Shown piece by piece: positions 1 through 7,448 of a DNA stretch of 54,295 nucleotides. This DNA comes from DASUBN01 sp035691665. GTDB lineage: Bacteria; Pseudomonadota; Gammaproteobacteria; Natronospirales; REEB76. Below the pieces are notes generated by a model that was not told the DNA's origin, ran no database searches, and worked only from the letters and a program-made list of their open reading frames with translations. The stretch covers positions 1 through 54,295 of the forward strand of contig DASSIS010000116.1 in the NCBI GenBank assembly GCA_035691665.1. The letters are read 5' to 3'. The translations under genes were made by a program, and so were the position numbers. Positions within the stretch are counted from its first letter, which is position 1. Each line of letters starts with the position of its first letter.

Positions 1-1
1 G

Positions 2-322
2 GAGCAGCTTTTCTTGTCGAGCCGGGAAGCGCCCCTTATACTGCCTCAGGATTCGCCGGCACTGCACCTCATCCAGCAGATCCGGGACGAGGCCCACCGC
101 TTCGCCATCACCGGGCACCGGCAGCGGCGCGCCAAGGCCCGCAACACCTCGCCCCTGGAGGAAGTCCCGGGGCTCGGACCCAAGCGGCGGCAGGTCTTGC
201 TCAAGCACTTCGGCGGCCTGCAGGCGGTGACCCGCGCCGGCGTCGAGGACCTCGCCAGCGTCCCGGGCGTCAGCCGCGAGCTGGCCCAGCGTATCTACGG
301 GTTGTTCCACGCAGAAGAATAG
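2..322 (+). CDS. uvrC: UvrABC excinuclease subunit C, C-terminal end (partial)
   Basis: This is the C-terminal end of UvrC, the subunit that makes the dual incisions in nucleotide excision repair. The frame is open to the left edge, so the start and the nuclease domains lie outside the window. Seen: a conserved stretch around DSPALHLIQQIRDEAHRFAI, followed by the tandem helix-hairpin-helix DNA-binding region with VPGLGPKRR and VPGVSRELAQ, ending in LFHAEE. The gene stops 8 bases before pgsA. The uvrC-pgsA pair is a familiar gammaproteobacterial arrangement. The product is certain; only the 5' extent is unknown. Confidence 0.95.
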   Translation, partial: EQLFLSSREAPLILPQDSPALHLIQQIRDEAHRFAITGHRQRRAKARNTSPLEEVPGLGPKRRQVLLKHFGGLQAVTRAGVEDLASVPGVSRELAQRIYGLFHAEE

Positions 323-330
323 GGAGAACC

Positions 331-891
331 GTGCGCTTCACCTGGCCCAACCTGCTGACCCTGCTGCGCATCGCGCTGATACCGGTGTTCATGCTGGTGT
401 TCCTGCTTCCCTATGCCTGGGCACCGCCGGTGTCTTGCGCGATCTTCGCTCTCGCCGGCATCACCGACTGGCTGGACGGCTACCTGGCGCGCCGCTTCAA
501 CGAGACCTCCGCCTTCGGCCGTTTCCTGGATCCGGTGGCGGACAAGCTCATGGTCACCACCGCGCTGGTGCTGCTCCTGTCCTACGACCCACGGCTCTGG
601 CTCACCATCTCCGTGATCATCATCATCGGCCGCGAGATCACCATCTCGGCGCTGCGCGAATGGATGGCGGAGCTCGGCGTGGGCAAGCACATCGCGGTGT
701 CCTTCGTGGCCAAGGTGAAGACCACGGTGCAGATGCTCGCCATCGGGCTGATGCTGTTCCAGTACCCCTTGTGGGGGGCGCCGATCTACGAGATCGGAGT
801 GCTGATGCTGTTCGTGGCCGCCGGTCTCACCCTCTGGTCCATGACCCTGTACCTCTTGGCGGCCTGGCCGGACCTGAGCCGCGACGCCTGA
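331..891 (+). CDS. pgsA: CDP-diacylglycerol--glycerol-3-phosphate 3-phosphatidyltransferase
   Basis: This integral membrane enzyme makes phosphatidylglycerol phosphate from CDP-diacylglycerol and glycerol-3-phosphate, the committed step to phosphatidylglycerol and cardiolipin. The CDP-alcohol phosphotransferase motif is complete: D49-G50, A53-R54, G63, D67 and D71, with an additional Asp at 46. Several hydrophobic segments follow. At 186 residues it has the normal family length. The start is GTG at 331, supported by an AGGGAG ribosome site a few bases upstream. It lies directly behind uvrC and ahead of the tRNA cluster. A cardiolipin synthase further along (18532-19635) would use its downstream product. 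Confidence 0.97.
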   Translation: MRFTWPNLLTLLRIALIPVFMLVFLLPYAWAPPVSCAIFALAGITDWLDGYLARRFNETSAFGRFLDPVADKLMVTTALVLLLSYDPRLWLTISVIIIIGREITISALREWMAELGVGKHIAVSFVAKVKTTVQMLAIGLMLFQYPLWGAPIYEIGVLMLFVAAGLTLWSMTLYLLAAWPDLSRDA

Positions 892-914
892 AACGCGGAA
901 TAGGGTGGTTCGGC

Positions 915-942
915 TTGACACCCCCGGGCGGGGCCCTAAAAT
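915..942 (+). promoter_or_regulatory. sigma-70-type promoter of the tRNA-Gly gene
   Basis: A perfect -35 TTGACA (915-920), a 16-base GC-rich spacer and a -10 TAAAAT (937-942) lie 13 bases before the mature tRNA-Gly. The bases after the -10 (AGCCGGTCTG) are GC-rich. That kind of discriminator is known from stringently controlled stable-RNA promoters, so ppGpp control is an inference. Confidence 0.8.
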
Positions 943-955
943 AGCCGGTCTGCAT

Positions 956-1031
956 GCGGGAATAGCTCAGTTGGTAGAGCGCAACCTTGCCAAGGTTGAG
1001 GTCGCGAGTTCGAGCCTCGTTTCCCGCTCCA
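956..1031 (+). tRNA. tRNA-Gly (anticodon GCC)
   Basis: A 76-base cloverleaf with encoded CCA. The acceptor stem GCGGGAA pairs with TTCCCGC, the anticodon GCC is at 989-991 in loop TTGCCAA, and the T-arm contains GTTCGAGC. It is the first of three tRNA genes downstream of pgsA, an order also seen in E. coli (glyW-cysT-leuZ). Confidence 0.97.
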
Positions 1032-1037
1032 GTTTGA

Positions 1038-1064
1038 AACCTCGGCCGAGAGGCCGAGGTTTTT
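1038..1064 (+). terminator. Rho-independent terminator after tRNA-Gly
   Basis: A perfect 10-bp stem AACCTCGGCC/GGCCGAGGTT encloses a GAGA tetraloop and runs into a T tract (1060-1064). It sits 6 bases after the tRNA-Gly CCA end. It should separate this tRNA from the Cys and Leu tRNA genes, which have their own promoter candidate. Confidence 0.85.
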
Positions 1065-1117
1065 GCTTGTGGAGGATCTGAAAACCGGTCGCCTGCCGCC
1101 ACGTTCGGCGACGAAGC

Positions 1118-1146
1118 CTGAAATAAGCCGCTAAACATGCTAGATT
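1118..1146 (+). promoter_or_regulatory. Candidate promoter for tRNA-Cys, tRNA-Leu and probably the ccm operon
   Basis: A -35-like CTGAAA (1118-1123), a 17-base spacer and an extended -10 TGC-TAGATT (1138-1146) lie just downstream of the tRNA-Gly terminator and about 29 bases before tRNA-Cys. Only 6 bases separate tRNA-Leu from ccmA, so the ccm transcript must arise upstream in the tRNA cluster; this site is the best candidate seen. Confidence 0.5.
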
Positions 1147-1174
1147 TCGGGGGTTTTCGACTCTTTTTGGGTGT

Positions 1175-1248
1175 GGCTAGGTGGCAGAGTGGTCATGCAG
1201 CGGCCTGCAAAGCCGTGTACGCCGGTTCAATTCCGACCCTAGCCTCCA
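1175..1248 (+). tRNA. tRNA-Cys (anticodon GCA)
   Basis: A 74-base cloverleaf with encoded CCA. The acceptor GGCTAGG pairs with CCTAGCC, the anticodon GCA is at 1207-1209 in loop CTGCAAA, and the T-arm contains GGTTCAATTCC. It lies between tRNA-Gly and tRNA-Leu. Confidence 0.97.
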
Positions 1249-1315
1249 TTTCCCCGCTCTCAGGCCATCGGCGCCAGCACCTCGTGGTTTTACGGCATAG
1301 TGCGTCATCGCGCAT

Positions 1316-1404
1316 GCCTGGGTGGCGAAATTGGTAGACGCAAGGGACTTAAAATCCTTTGGCCGGCAACGGCCGTGCCGGTTCGAGTCCGGCCCCGGGC
1401 ACCA
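1316..1404 (+). tRNA. tRNA-Leu (anticodon TAA)
   Basis: An 89-base class II tRNA with a long variable arm (about GGCCGGCAACGGCC) and encoded CCA. The acceptor GCCTGGG pairs with CCCGGGC with one G-T wobble, the anticodon TAA is at 1350-1352, and the T-arm contains GGTTCGAGTCC. The ccmA start codon follows 6 bases after the CCA, so the tRNA 3' end doubles as the 5' leader of the ccm operon. Confidence 0.97.
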
Positions 1405-1410
1405 TAAGCG

Positions 1411-2037
1411 ATGATCCCGCAACTCTCAGCACAGGGTTTGAGCCTCTGGCGTGGAGGCCGCAGCCTCTGCCGGGCCTTGAACTTCGCCCTGCAGGCGGGG
1501 GAAGCGCTGCAGATCCAAGGCGCGAACGGCTCCGGCAAGACCAGCCTGCTCAGGGTACTGGCGGGCCTCGGCCGGCTCGACGAAGGGGAACTGCGCTGGC
1601 ATGGCGAGCCTATCCAGCACAGCGTCCTGTACCGCAGCGCCTTGCTCTACCTCGGGCACCAGAACGGCCTCAAATCCCATCTTAGTCCTAGAGAGAATTA
1701 CCTTTTTTATCAATCTATTGCAGCAATCTCTTCAGAAATAACAGCCGACGAGGCTCTGACCCGGGTCGGCCTCAAGGACGCCATTGACCGGCCCTGCGGA
1801 CGGCTCTCCATGGGGCAGAAGCGCAGGGCAGGTCTTGCCCGGCTGCTAGCTGCGAAAGCGGGACTTTGGCTCCTGGATGAACCCTTGAGCAGCCTCGATG
1901 CCGCCGGCACGGAGCTCGTATCCTCGGTCCTGGACCGGCACCTGAAGGAAGGGGGGGTGGCGGTGCTCGCCACCCATCAGCCCTTGCCCGGTCTGGGTAC
2001 GGGGCTGCGGACTCTGGACCTGGGAACAGCGGCATGA
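1411..2037 (+). CDS. ccmA: Cytochrome c maturation ABC transporter ATP-binding protein
   Basis: CcmA is the cytoplasmic ATPase of the CcmABCD complex. It uses ATP hydrolysis to release holo-CcmE from CcmC. Visible: Walker A GANGSGKTS (37-45), signature LSMGQ (132-136), Walker B with D156-E157, and the switch His189. The length, 208 residues, is usual. The ATG at 1411 gives the normal N-terminus but has no Shine-Dalgarno, because the upstream bases belong to tRNA-Leu. Codons for residues 91-112 are strikingly AT-rich (23 of 66 bases G or C), unlike the rest of the gene. The stop overlaps the ccmB start by ATGA. Confidence 0.96.
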   Translation: MIPQLSAQGLSLWRGGRSLCRALNFALQAGEALQIQGANGSGKTSLLRVLAGLGRLDEGELRWHGEPIQHSVLYRSALLYLGHQNGLKSHLSPRENYLFYQSIAAISSEITADEALTRVGLKDAIDRPCGRLSMGQKRRAGLARLLAAKAGLWLLDEPLSSLDAAGTELVSSVLDRHLKEGGVAVLATHQPLPGLGTGLRTLDLGTAA

Positions 2038-2702
2038 ACGCGCTCCACGCACTCATCCGCCGCGATCTGACCATCGCCTACCGGCGCTGGGGCGAGCTCA
2101 TGACGCCCATCATGTTCTTCATCCTGGTGACGGCGCTCTTCCCCCTGGGACTCTCGCCGCGTCCGGAGCTCCTGCGGGAGATCGCACCCGGGGTCGTATG
2201 GGCGGCGGCTCTGCTGGCGGGTCTGCTCGGCCAGGAGAGCCTGTTCCGGAGCGACTACGAGGACGGCAGCCTGGAGCAGCTCGCGCTCGCCCCTTTGCCG
2301 CTGGAATGGCAGGCGCTCGCGCGCACCTTCACCCATTGGCTGGGCGCGGGTCTGCCGCTGGTGCTGCTCTCGCCGCTCATGGCGATGCTGCTGCAATATC
2401 CCGCCGCTGCCATGCCCGAGTTGGCTTTCGGCCTCCTGCTCGGTACCCTGACCTTGAGCCTGCTCGGCGCCATCGGCGCCGCCCTCACGGTAAGCCTGAA
2501 GCAGAGCGGCATGCTGCTGTTGGTGCTGGTGCTGCCGCTCGCGGTACCGGTGCTCATCTTCGGCGCCCAGTCCGCTGCCCAGGCGGCGCGCGGCGAAGAT
2601 CCCGCGGGTGCGCTCTATCTGCTCGCTGCGATGCTGGTGCTCGGCCTCGTGCTCGCGCCTTTCGCCATCGCCGGCGCCCTGCGTATCAGCCTGGAGTCTT
2701 GA
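2034..2702 (+). CDS. ccmB: Heme exporter protein, cytochrome c maturation membrane subunit
   Basis: CcmB is the integral membrane partner of CcmA in the system that cycles heme through CcmC and CcmE. The 222-residue product is very hydrophobic, with about six membrane segments. It carries family-like sequence GQESLFRSDYEDGSLEQL in the loop near residues 65-83. The start ATG overlaps the ccmA stop (ATGA) and the stop overlaps the ccmC start by one base (TGATG), so translation is probably coupled across all three genes. Confidence 0.96.
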   Translation: MNALHALIRRDLTIAYRRWGELMTPIMFFILVTALFPLGLSPRPELLREIAPGVVWAAALLAGLLGQESLFRSDYEDGSLEQLALAPLPLEWQALARTFTHWLGAGLPLVLLSPLMAMLLQYPAAAMPELAFGLLLGTLTLSLLGAIGAALTVSLKQSGMLLLVLVLPLAVPVLIFGAQSAAQAARGEDPAGALYLLAAMLVLGLVLAPFAIAGALRISLES

Positions 2703-3448
2703 TGAACATCAGCTGGACCTGGTTCCATCGCCTGGCTTCGCCGCCGTACTTCTTCAGGCTGGCGGGCCGGCTCGCGCCCTGGTTCGGCTGGCTGTCGCTC
2801 GCCTGCATCGCTGCCGGCCTCTACGGCGGACTCTGGTACGCGCCGCCCGACTACCAGCAAGGCGATGGCTTCCGCATCCTCTATATACATGTGCCGAGCG
2901 CCTACCTCTCCATGCTGGGGTACACTCTGTTAGCTGTCTCGGCGGGCATCGGTCTCGTGTGGCGCATGAAGATGGCCCACGCGGTGGCCGCAGCCGTCGC
3001 GCCCCTCGGTGCCTCCTTCACCTTTTTAGCGCTCGTCACCGGTTCACTCTGGGGCAAGCCCATGTGGGGCGCCTACTGGGCTTGGGACGCGCGCCTCACC
3101 TCCGAGCTCATCCTGCTGTTCCAGTACTTCGGATTCATCGCCCTGAGCCGCGCCTTCGAGGATCCGCGTAGCGGCGAGAAGGCGGCGGCGGTGCTGGCGT
3201 TGGTGGGGCTCGTGGATGTGCCCGTGATCCATTATTCGGTGGTGTGGTGGAACTCGTTGCACCAGGGCTCGACGGTGTTCGTAGGGGCGGGCTCGGACAT
3301 CGCCACCAGCATGCTGGTGCCGCTGCTCGTCATGATCACCGGTTTCACTGCTTTCTTCGCCGCCTGCCTGCTGAAGCGCATCCAGCTCGAAGTGCTGGAG
3401 CGGGAGAGCAGCGCGGCCTGGGTGCGGGAACTACTGGAGGATGCATGA
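2702..3448 (+). CDS. ccmC: Heme lyase/heme transfer protein CcmC
   Basis: CcmC binds heme at the periplasmic face and attaches it to CcmE. The diagnostic tryptophan-rich WWD motif lies at about residues 117-133 (WGKPMWGAYWAWDAR), flanked by the heme-ligand candidates His63 (YIHVPSAY) and His177 (VPVIHYSVVWW). Six membrane segments fit the family, and 248 residues is a normal length. The frame is open far upstream into ccmB, but ATG 2702 restores the expected N-terminus and overlaps the ccmB stop. Confidence 0.97.
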   Translation: MNISWTWFHRLASPPYFFRLAGRLAPWFGWLSLACIAAGLYGGLWYAPPDYQQGDGFRILYIHVPSAYLSMLGYTLLAVSAGIGLVWRMKMAHAVAAAVAPLGASFTFLALVTGSLWGKPMWGAYWAWDARLTSELILLFQYFGFIALSRAFEDPRSGEKAAAVLALVGLVDVPVIHYSVVWWNSLHQGSTVFVGAGSDIATSMLVPLLVMITGFTAFFAACLLKRIQLEVLERESSAAWVRELLEDA

Positions 3449-3615
3449 AGTCGCTGCATGAATTCCTCACCATGGGCGGCTATGCCGCCTACGTGTGGCC
3501 CGCCTACGGCGTCGCCGCCGTGGTGTTGCTGGTGAACGCACTCCTCCCCGGTTTGCGCCTGAAGCGTCGGCTCGCGGAGCTCAAGGAGCGCGGGAGCAGG
3601 GGAGAGCACCCATGA
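3445..3615 (+). CDS. ccmD: Heme exporter protein CcmD
   Basis: CcmD is a small single-span membrane protein that stabilises the CcmABC-CcmE complex. It has 56 residues with one membrane segment (about 12-36, containing YAAYVWPAYGVAAVVLL) and a basic C-terminal tail (LKRRLAELKERG). The YVWPAY pattern is typical of the family. ATG 3445 overlaps the ccmC stop, and the stop overlaps the ccmE start by ATGA. Confidence 0.93.
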   Translation: MKSLHEFLTMGGYAAYVWPAYGVAAVVLLVNALLPGLRLKRRLAELKERGSRGEHP

Positions 3616-4067
3616 CACCCCGCTACCGGCGCCTGACTGCCGTGATCCTGGTGCTCATCGGCGTGGCCGTGGCCGCAGCGCTGGCGCTCAAGGCCTTCAA
3701 CAAGAACATCCTCTATTACTACACCCCGAGCCAGGTGGCAGCGGGCGCGGCCAAACCCGGCCAGGCATTCCGCATGGGTGGGCTCGTGGTCGCCGGCAGC
3801 GTGCAGCGCACGCCCGGCAGCATGACGGTGCGCTTCACCCTCACGGACATGCAGCATTCCGTGCCCATCACGTACACCGGCATCCTGCCGGACCTGTTCC
3901 GCGAGGGCCAAGGCATCGTGGTGCACGGTGCGCTCGCGCCTGACGGGCAGTTCACCGCCGACGAAGTCCTGGCGAAGCACGACGAGAAATACATGCCGCC
4001 GGAAGTGGCGGCCGCCATCAAGAAGGCCGAGGCCCAGCAGGCAGCGAGTCAGCCGGCACCCCATTGA
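3612..4067 (+). CDS. ccmE: Periplasmic heme chaperone CcmE
   Basis: CcmE carries heme covalently on a histidine and hands it to CcmF/H for attachment to apocytochromes. Seen: a membrane anchor at about 8-26, a beta-barrel OB-fold region, and the heme-binding HxxxY motif His123-DEK-Tyr127. It has 151 residues. The start is ATG 3612, overlapping ccmD by 4 bases. A 47-base gap follows before the next gene, the first real gap in this operon. Confidence 0.97.
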   Translation: MTPRYRRLTAVILVLIGVAVAAALALKAFNKNILYYYTPSQVAAGAAKPGQAFRMGGLVVAGSVQRTPGSMTVRFTLTDMQHSVPITYTGILPDLFREGQGIVVHGALAPDGQFTADEVLAKHDEKYMPPEVAAAIKKAEAQQAASQPAPH

Positions 4068-4082
4068 GCGCCGAGCAGCGGA

Positions 4083-4088
4083 TATAAT
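4083..4088 (+). promoter_or_regulatory. Possible -10 element ahead of the cytochrome c gene
   Basis: A perfect TATAAT lies in the 47-base gap between ccmE and the embedded cytochrome gene. The nearest -35-like hexamer, TTGAGC (4064-4069), is only 13 bases away, which is too close for an ordinary sigma-70 promoter. This is therefore a weak call for an internal promoter. Confidence 0.3.
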
Positions 4089-4114
4089 CGCCATCCACGC
4101 ATACGGAGACGGAC

Positions 4115-4456
4115 ATGAATACGCGTCACATCGGCTACATGGTTTCATTGGTCGCGGCCTTGGCCCTGAGCCCCGCGGCCTCCGCTGCCGATGGCAAGAC
4201 GGTGTTCGAGAGCACCTGCGCCGCCTGCCACGGGAACAAGGGACAGGGCACCGCGGGCATGGCCCCGGCGCTCAAAGGGGACCCCTTCGTGATCAAGAGC
4301 AGCATCGCCGACATCGAGAACACCATCCAGAACGGGCGCTCCGGCGCGAAGAAGAAGTACCCGGACATCCACATGGACATGCCGGCCTGGCATCTGCCGG
4401 AGGCGGATCTCAAGGCGGTGGTAGCCTACCTGCGCGGTGACCTGCAGAAGCCGTGA
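4115..4456 (+). CDS. Small class I cytochrome c inside the ccm operon
   Basis: This is a predicted periplasmic monoheme electron carrier of 113 residues. It has a signal peptide (1-24, cleavage after PAASA), heme-attachment motif CAACH (35-39), and a likely axial methionine at 89 in DMPAW. It resembles the cytochrome c5/c553 type. It lies between ccmE and ccmF, which is not the standard ccm layout, and follows a 47-base gap with a TATAAT. A small hairpin (4461-4485) follows it. Its own maturation needs the surrounding genes. The partner redox enzyme is not visible here. Confidence 0.9.
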   Translation: MNTRHIGYMVSLVAALALSPAASAADGKTVFESTCAACHGNKGQGTAGMAPALKGDPFVIKSSIADIENTIQNGRSGAKKKYPDIHMDMPAWHLPEADLKAVVAYLRGDLQKP

Positions 4457-4498
4457 TGCAGAGGATGCCGCCAGCCGGCCTCCTCGCGTGAGCCATAC

Positions 4499-6493
4499 AT
4501 GATCCCTGAGTTCGGCCATCTCGCCCTCATCCTGGCGCTGTGCCTCGCGACCACCCAGGCCTTCTTCGGCCTGGTGGGCGCCCAGCGCCGCGACCTCGTG
4601 TGGATGTCCGTGGTGCGGCCCACCGCCGTGGCCCAATCGGGCTTCGTGCTATTGGCCTTCGGCTGCCTCGCCTACGCCTTCCTCAGCAACGATTTCTCCG
4701 TGGCCTACGTGACGGAGAATTCCAACGTGCTCCTGCCCTGGCCTTATCGCTTCACCGCCGTGTGGGGTGCCCACGAGGGTTCGCTCCTGCTCTGGGTCGC
4801 GGTACTGGGTCTCTGGACCCTGGCGGTGGTGCGCTTTAGCCGGCCCCTGCCGCTGGAGTTCACGAGCCGCGTCCTCGCGGTGATGGGCTTCATCAGCCTG
4901 GGCTTCCTGCTGTTCATGCTCACCACCTCGGACCCCTTCACCCGGCTGCTGCCGCCTGCGGAGCAGGGCAGGGACCTCAATCCGATCCTGCAGGACCCGG
5001 CCATGGCCATCCACCCGCCCATGCTGTACACGGGCTACGTGGGCTTCTCCGTGGCCTTCGCCTTCGCGGTGGCGGCGCTCCTGGGCGGGCGCATGGATTC
5101 GGTGTGGGCCCGTTGGTCCCGACCCTGGACCCTCACCGCCTGGCTGTTCCTGAGCTTCGGCATCACCTTGGGAAGCTGGTGGTCCTATTACGAGCTCGGC
5201 TGGGGCGGATGGTGGTTCTGGGATCCCGTCGAGAACGCTTCCTTCATGCCCTGGCTCGTGGGCACGGCCCTGGTGCATTCCCTGGCGGTCACCGAGAAGC
5301 GCGGCGCCTTCAAGAGCTGGACCGCCTTGCTCGCCATCGCGGCTTTCTCCCTGAGCTTGCTCGGCACCTTCCTGGTGCGTTCCGGCGTGCTCATCTCCGT
5401 GCATTCCTTCGCCAGCGATCCGAAGCGGGGCATCTTCATCCTCGCCATGCTGGGCCTGTTCGTGGGCGCGGCGCTCACGCTCTATGCCTGGCGCGCGCCG
5501 ACCCTCACCCGCGGCGGGGGTTTCCAGCCGTTCTCGCGCGAGAGCCTGCTGCTGCTCAACAACATCTTCCTGGTGGTGGCGGCCGCCTCGGTGCTGCTCG
5601 GCACCCTCTACCCCCTGGTGATGGATGCCTTCGGCCTGGGTCAGCTCTCGGTGGGCCCGCCTTACTTCAACAGCGTGTTCATCCCGGTCATGCTGCCGTT
5701 CCTGGTGCTCATCGGCATCGGGCCATACACGCGCTGGAAGCATGGCGACCCCGCCGCCACGGCGCGCATCCTGAAGGTGGCGGCGGTGATCGCCGTGTTG
5801 GCGGGCATCGTGGGCGTAGTCGCCGCCGGCGCCGAGCGCGGCGTGCTGCTCACCGCCGGCGTGGCCCTCGCGGCCTGGGCGGCGGTATCCGCCTTCATCG
5901 AGCCCTTGAGCCGCTTGCGGCAGCGCGCGCGAGGCCGCCATGTGTCCCTGCCACGGGCCGTGTGGGGTATGAGCCTCGCCCATCTCGGTGCTGGTTGTCT
6001 CGTGCTCGGCATCACCGTCACGAGCCTCTTGGGCGTAGAGCAGGACCTCGTGCTCGCTCCCGGCAACAGCGCCGTGGTGGGCGGCTACAAGTTCGATTTC
6101 CAGGGCGTCAGCACCGTGGATGGTCCCAATTACCAGGCAGAGCAGGGGAGCTTCGTGGTGAGCCGCGGCGGCGACTCCGTGGGCGTGATGTTGGCCCAGA
6201 AGCGCCGCTTCACCACTACCGTCACCACCGAAGCCGCCATCCATCCCGGTCTGTTCCGCGATCTCTACGTCGCCCTCGGCAATCCCTTGGACAACGGCAG
6301 CTGGAGCGTGCGCATCGAATACAAGCCCCTGGTGCGCTTCATCTGGCTCGGTGGCATCTTCATGATGTTGGGCGGGATCCTGGCCGCCTCCGACCGCCGT
6401 TACCGCAAGCGCGCCGAGGCAGGTACGTATGACGTGGCCCGTGACGGTGAGACCACCGCACCCACCGGCGCTGCTGCCGACGAGGAAGCCTGA
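4499..6493 (+). CDS. ccmF: Cytochrome c heme lyase subunit CcmF
   Basis: CcmF is the large membrane component of the CcmFGHI heme lyase that transfers heme from CcmE to apocytochrome c. The WWD motif is clear at about 235-250 (GWGGWWFWDPVENASFMPW), with conserved histidines including 92, 172 and 260. There are many membrane segments. It has 664 residues, the usual size. Its start follows a 42-base gap after the cytochrome gene with only a weak ribosome site. ccmG starts 2 bases after its stop. Confidence 0.97.
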   Translation: MIPEFGHLALILALCLATTQAFFGLVGAQRRDLVWMSVVRPTAVAQSGFVLLAFGCLAYAFLSNDFSVAYVTENSNVLLPWPYRFTAVWGAHEGSLLLWVAVLGLWTLAVVRFSRPLPLEFTSRVLAVMGFISLGFLLFMLTTSDPFTRLLPPAEQGRDLNPILQDPAMAIHPPMLYTGYVGFSVAFAFAVAALLGGRMDSVWARWSRPWTLTAWLFLSFGITLGSWWSYYELGWGGWWFWDPVENASFMPWLVGTALVHSLAVTEKRGAFKSWTALLAIAAFSLSLLGTFLVRSGVLISVHSFASDPKRGIFILAMLGLFVGAALTLYAWRAPTLTRGGGFQPFSRESLLLLNNIFLVVAAASVLLGTLYPLVMDAFGLGQLSVGPPYFNSVFIPVMLPFLVLIGIGPYTRWKHGDPAATARILKVAAVIAVLAGIVGVVAAGAERGVLLTAGVALAAWAAVSAFIEPLSRLRQRARGRHVSLPRAVWGMSLAHLGAGCLVLGITVTSLLGVEQDLVLAPGNSAVVGGYKFDFQGVSTVDGPNYQAEQGSFVVSRGGDSVGVMLAQKRRFTTTVTTEAAIHPGLFRDLYVALGNPLDNGSWSVRIEYKPLVRFIWLGGIFMMLGGILAASDRRYRKRAEAGTYDVARDGETTAPTGAAADEEA

Positions 6494-6495
6494 GC

Positions 6496-7038
6496 ATGGG
6501 GCGCTATCTCAAGTTCGCCTTGCCGGCAGTGGTGTTGCTGGCGCTCATCGGGCTTTTCGCCAAAGGCCTGTTCATCAACCCGACCATCGTGGCTTCGCCG
6601 CTCATCGACAAGCCGGCGCCGGCTTTCAGCCTGCCCGGACTCAAGGATCCCAAACAGACTTTCACCCAAGCGACGTTCCAGGGCCAGGTGTACCTGCTCA
6701 ACGTCTGGGGCAGCTGGTGCGTAGCCTGCCGTGACGAGCATCCGGCGCTGATGCAGTTCGCGGCGGAGCATGTGCTGCCGATCTACGGCCTGGACTACAA
6801 AGATGAACGCTCCGCCGCGGAGGACATGCTGGCGAAGCAGGGGGATCCTTATACCGTGATCGCCTACGATGCGAGCGGCGACGTGGGCATCGACTGGGGC
6901 GTGTACGGGGCGCCCGAGACCTTCCTGGTGGACAAGCAGGGTGTGATCCGTCACAAATACATCGGACCCTTGAGCGGGTCGATCATCCGCGATGACCTCA
7001 TGCCGCGCATACGGGCGCTGGAGGCAGAGCGGCCATGA
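6496..7038 (+). CDS. ccmG: Thiol:disulfide interchange protein CcmG/DsbE
   Basis: CcmG is a membrane-anchored periplasmic thioredoxin that helps keep apocytochrome CXXCH cysteines reduced. Seen: an N-terminal anchor at about 8-26, then a thioredoxin fold with active site W74-C75-V-A-C78. It has 180 residues, normal for the family. The start lies 2 bases after ccmF, and the stop overlaps the ccmH start by ATGA, so it is part of one transcript. Confidence 0.96.
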   Translation: MGRYLKFALPAVVLLALIGLFAKGLFINPTIVASPLIDKPAPAFSLPGLKDPKQTFTQATFQGQVYLLNVWGSWCVACRDEHPALMQFAAEHVLPIYGLDYKDERSAAEDMLAKQGDPYTVIAYDASGDVGIDWGVYGAPETFLVDKQGVIRHKYIGPLSGSIIRDDLMPRIRALEAERP

Positions 7039-7448
7039 GACAGCTGCTCATCCTCTACACGGCGGTGTTGTTCCTCACGCCGGCGCTCGCCATCGACAGC
7101 GAAGCGCCGTTCCAGGACCCGGTGCTGGAGACCCGCTACGAGGAGCTGACCCATGACTTCCGTTGCCTGGTCTGCCAGAACGAGACGGTGGCGGATTCCG
7201 ATGCCGACCTCGCCGCGGACTTCCGCCGTCAGATCCACGGCATGCTGGCCGCCGGCAAGAGCGACGCGGAGATCCGGGCCTACATGGTGGCCCGCTACGG
7301 CGATTTCGTGCTCTACAAGCCGCCGGTGCAGGCCAACACCTGGCTCTTGTGGGGTGGACCCTTCCTGTTCCTTGCCATCGGTCTCGGGGTGGTGATCCAG
7401 GTGTTGCGCCGGCGCGCGGCGGCGGATGCCGACCAGGGCGCGCCATGA
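7035..7448 (+). CDS. ccmH: Cytochrome c maturation protein CcmH
   Basis: CcmH is the periplasmic thiol-redox subunit of the heme lyase that engages apocytochrome cysteines. It has 137 residues, with a signal sequence/N-terminal segment (1-19), the hallmark R43-C44-L-V-C47-Q-N motif, a three-helix domain, and a C-terminal membrane anchor at about 105-124. This is the short form; the TPR part is encoded separately by the following ccmI. The start and stop overlap ccmG and ccmI by 4 bases each. Confidence 0.96.
   Translation: MRQLLILYTAVLFLTPALAIDSEAPFQDPVLETRYEELTHDFRCLVCQNETVADSDADLAADFRRQIHGMLAAGKSDAEIRAYMVARYGDFVLYKPPVQANTWLLWGGPFLFLAIGLGVVIQVLRRRAAADADQGAP

Noticed and set aside
1316..1404. 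tRNA-Leu as an integration site for a mobile element
   Set aside because: No integrase gene and no repeat of the tRNA 3' end were found elsewhere in the window; the following genes are a housekeeping ccm operon.
2198..2701. Longer ccmC starting inside ccmB
   Set aside because: The extra 168 codons are the third frame of ccmB and contain no membrane or heme-lyase features. ATG 2702 gives the standard CcmC N-terminus.
4649..6244. A 531-codon open frame on the minus strand opposite ccmF
   Set aside because: It lies entirely antisense to an unmistakable CcmF gene. The composition of its product (His, Gly, Glu, Gln repeats) is that of a GC-rich shadow frame, and no domain is recognisable.
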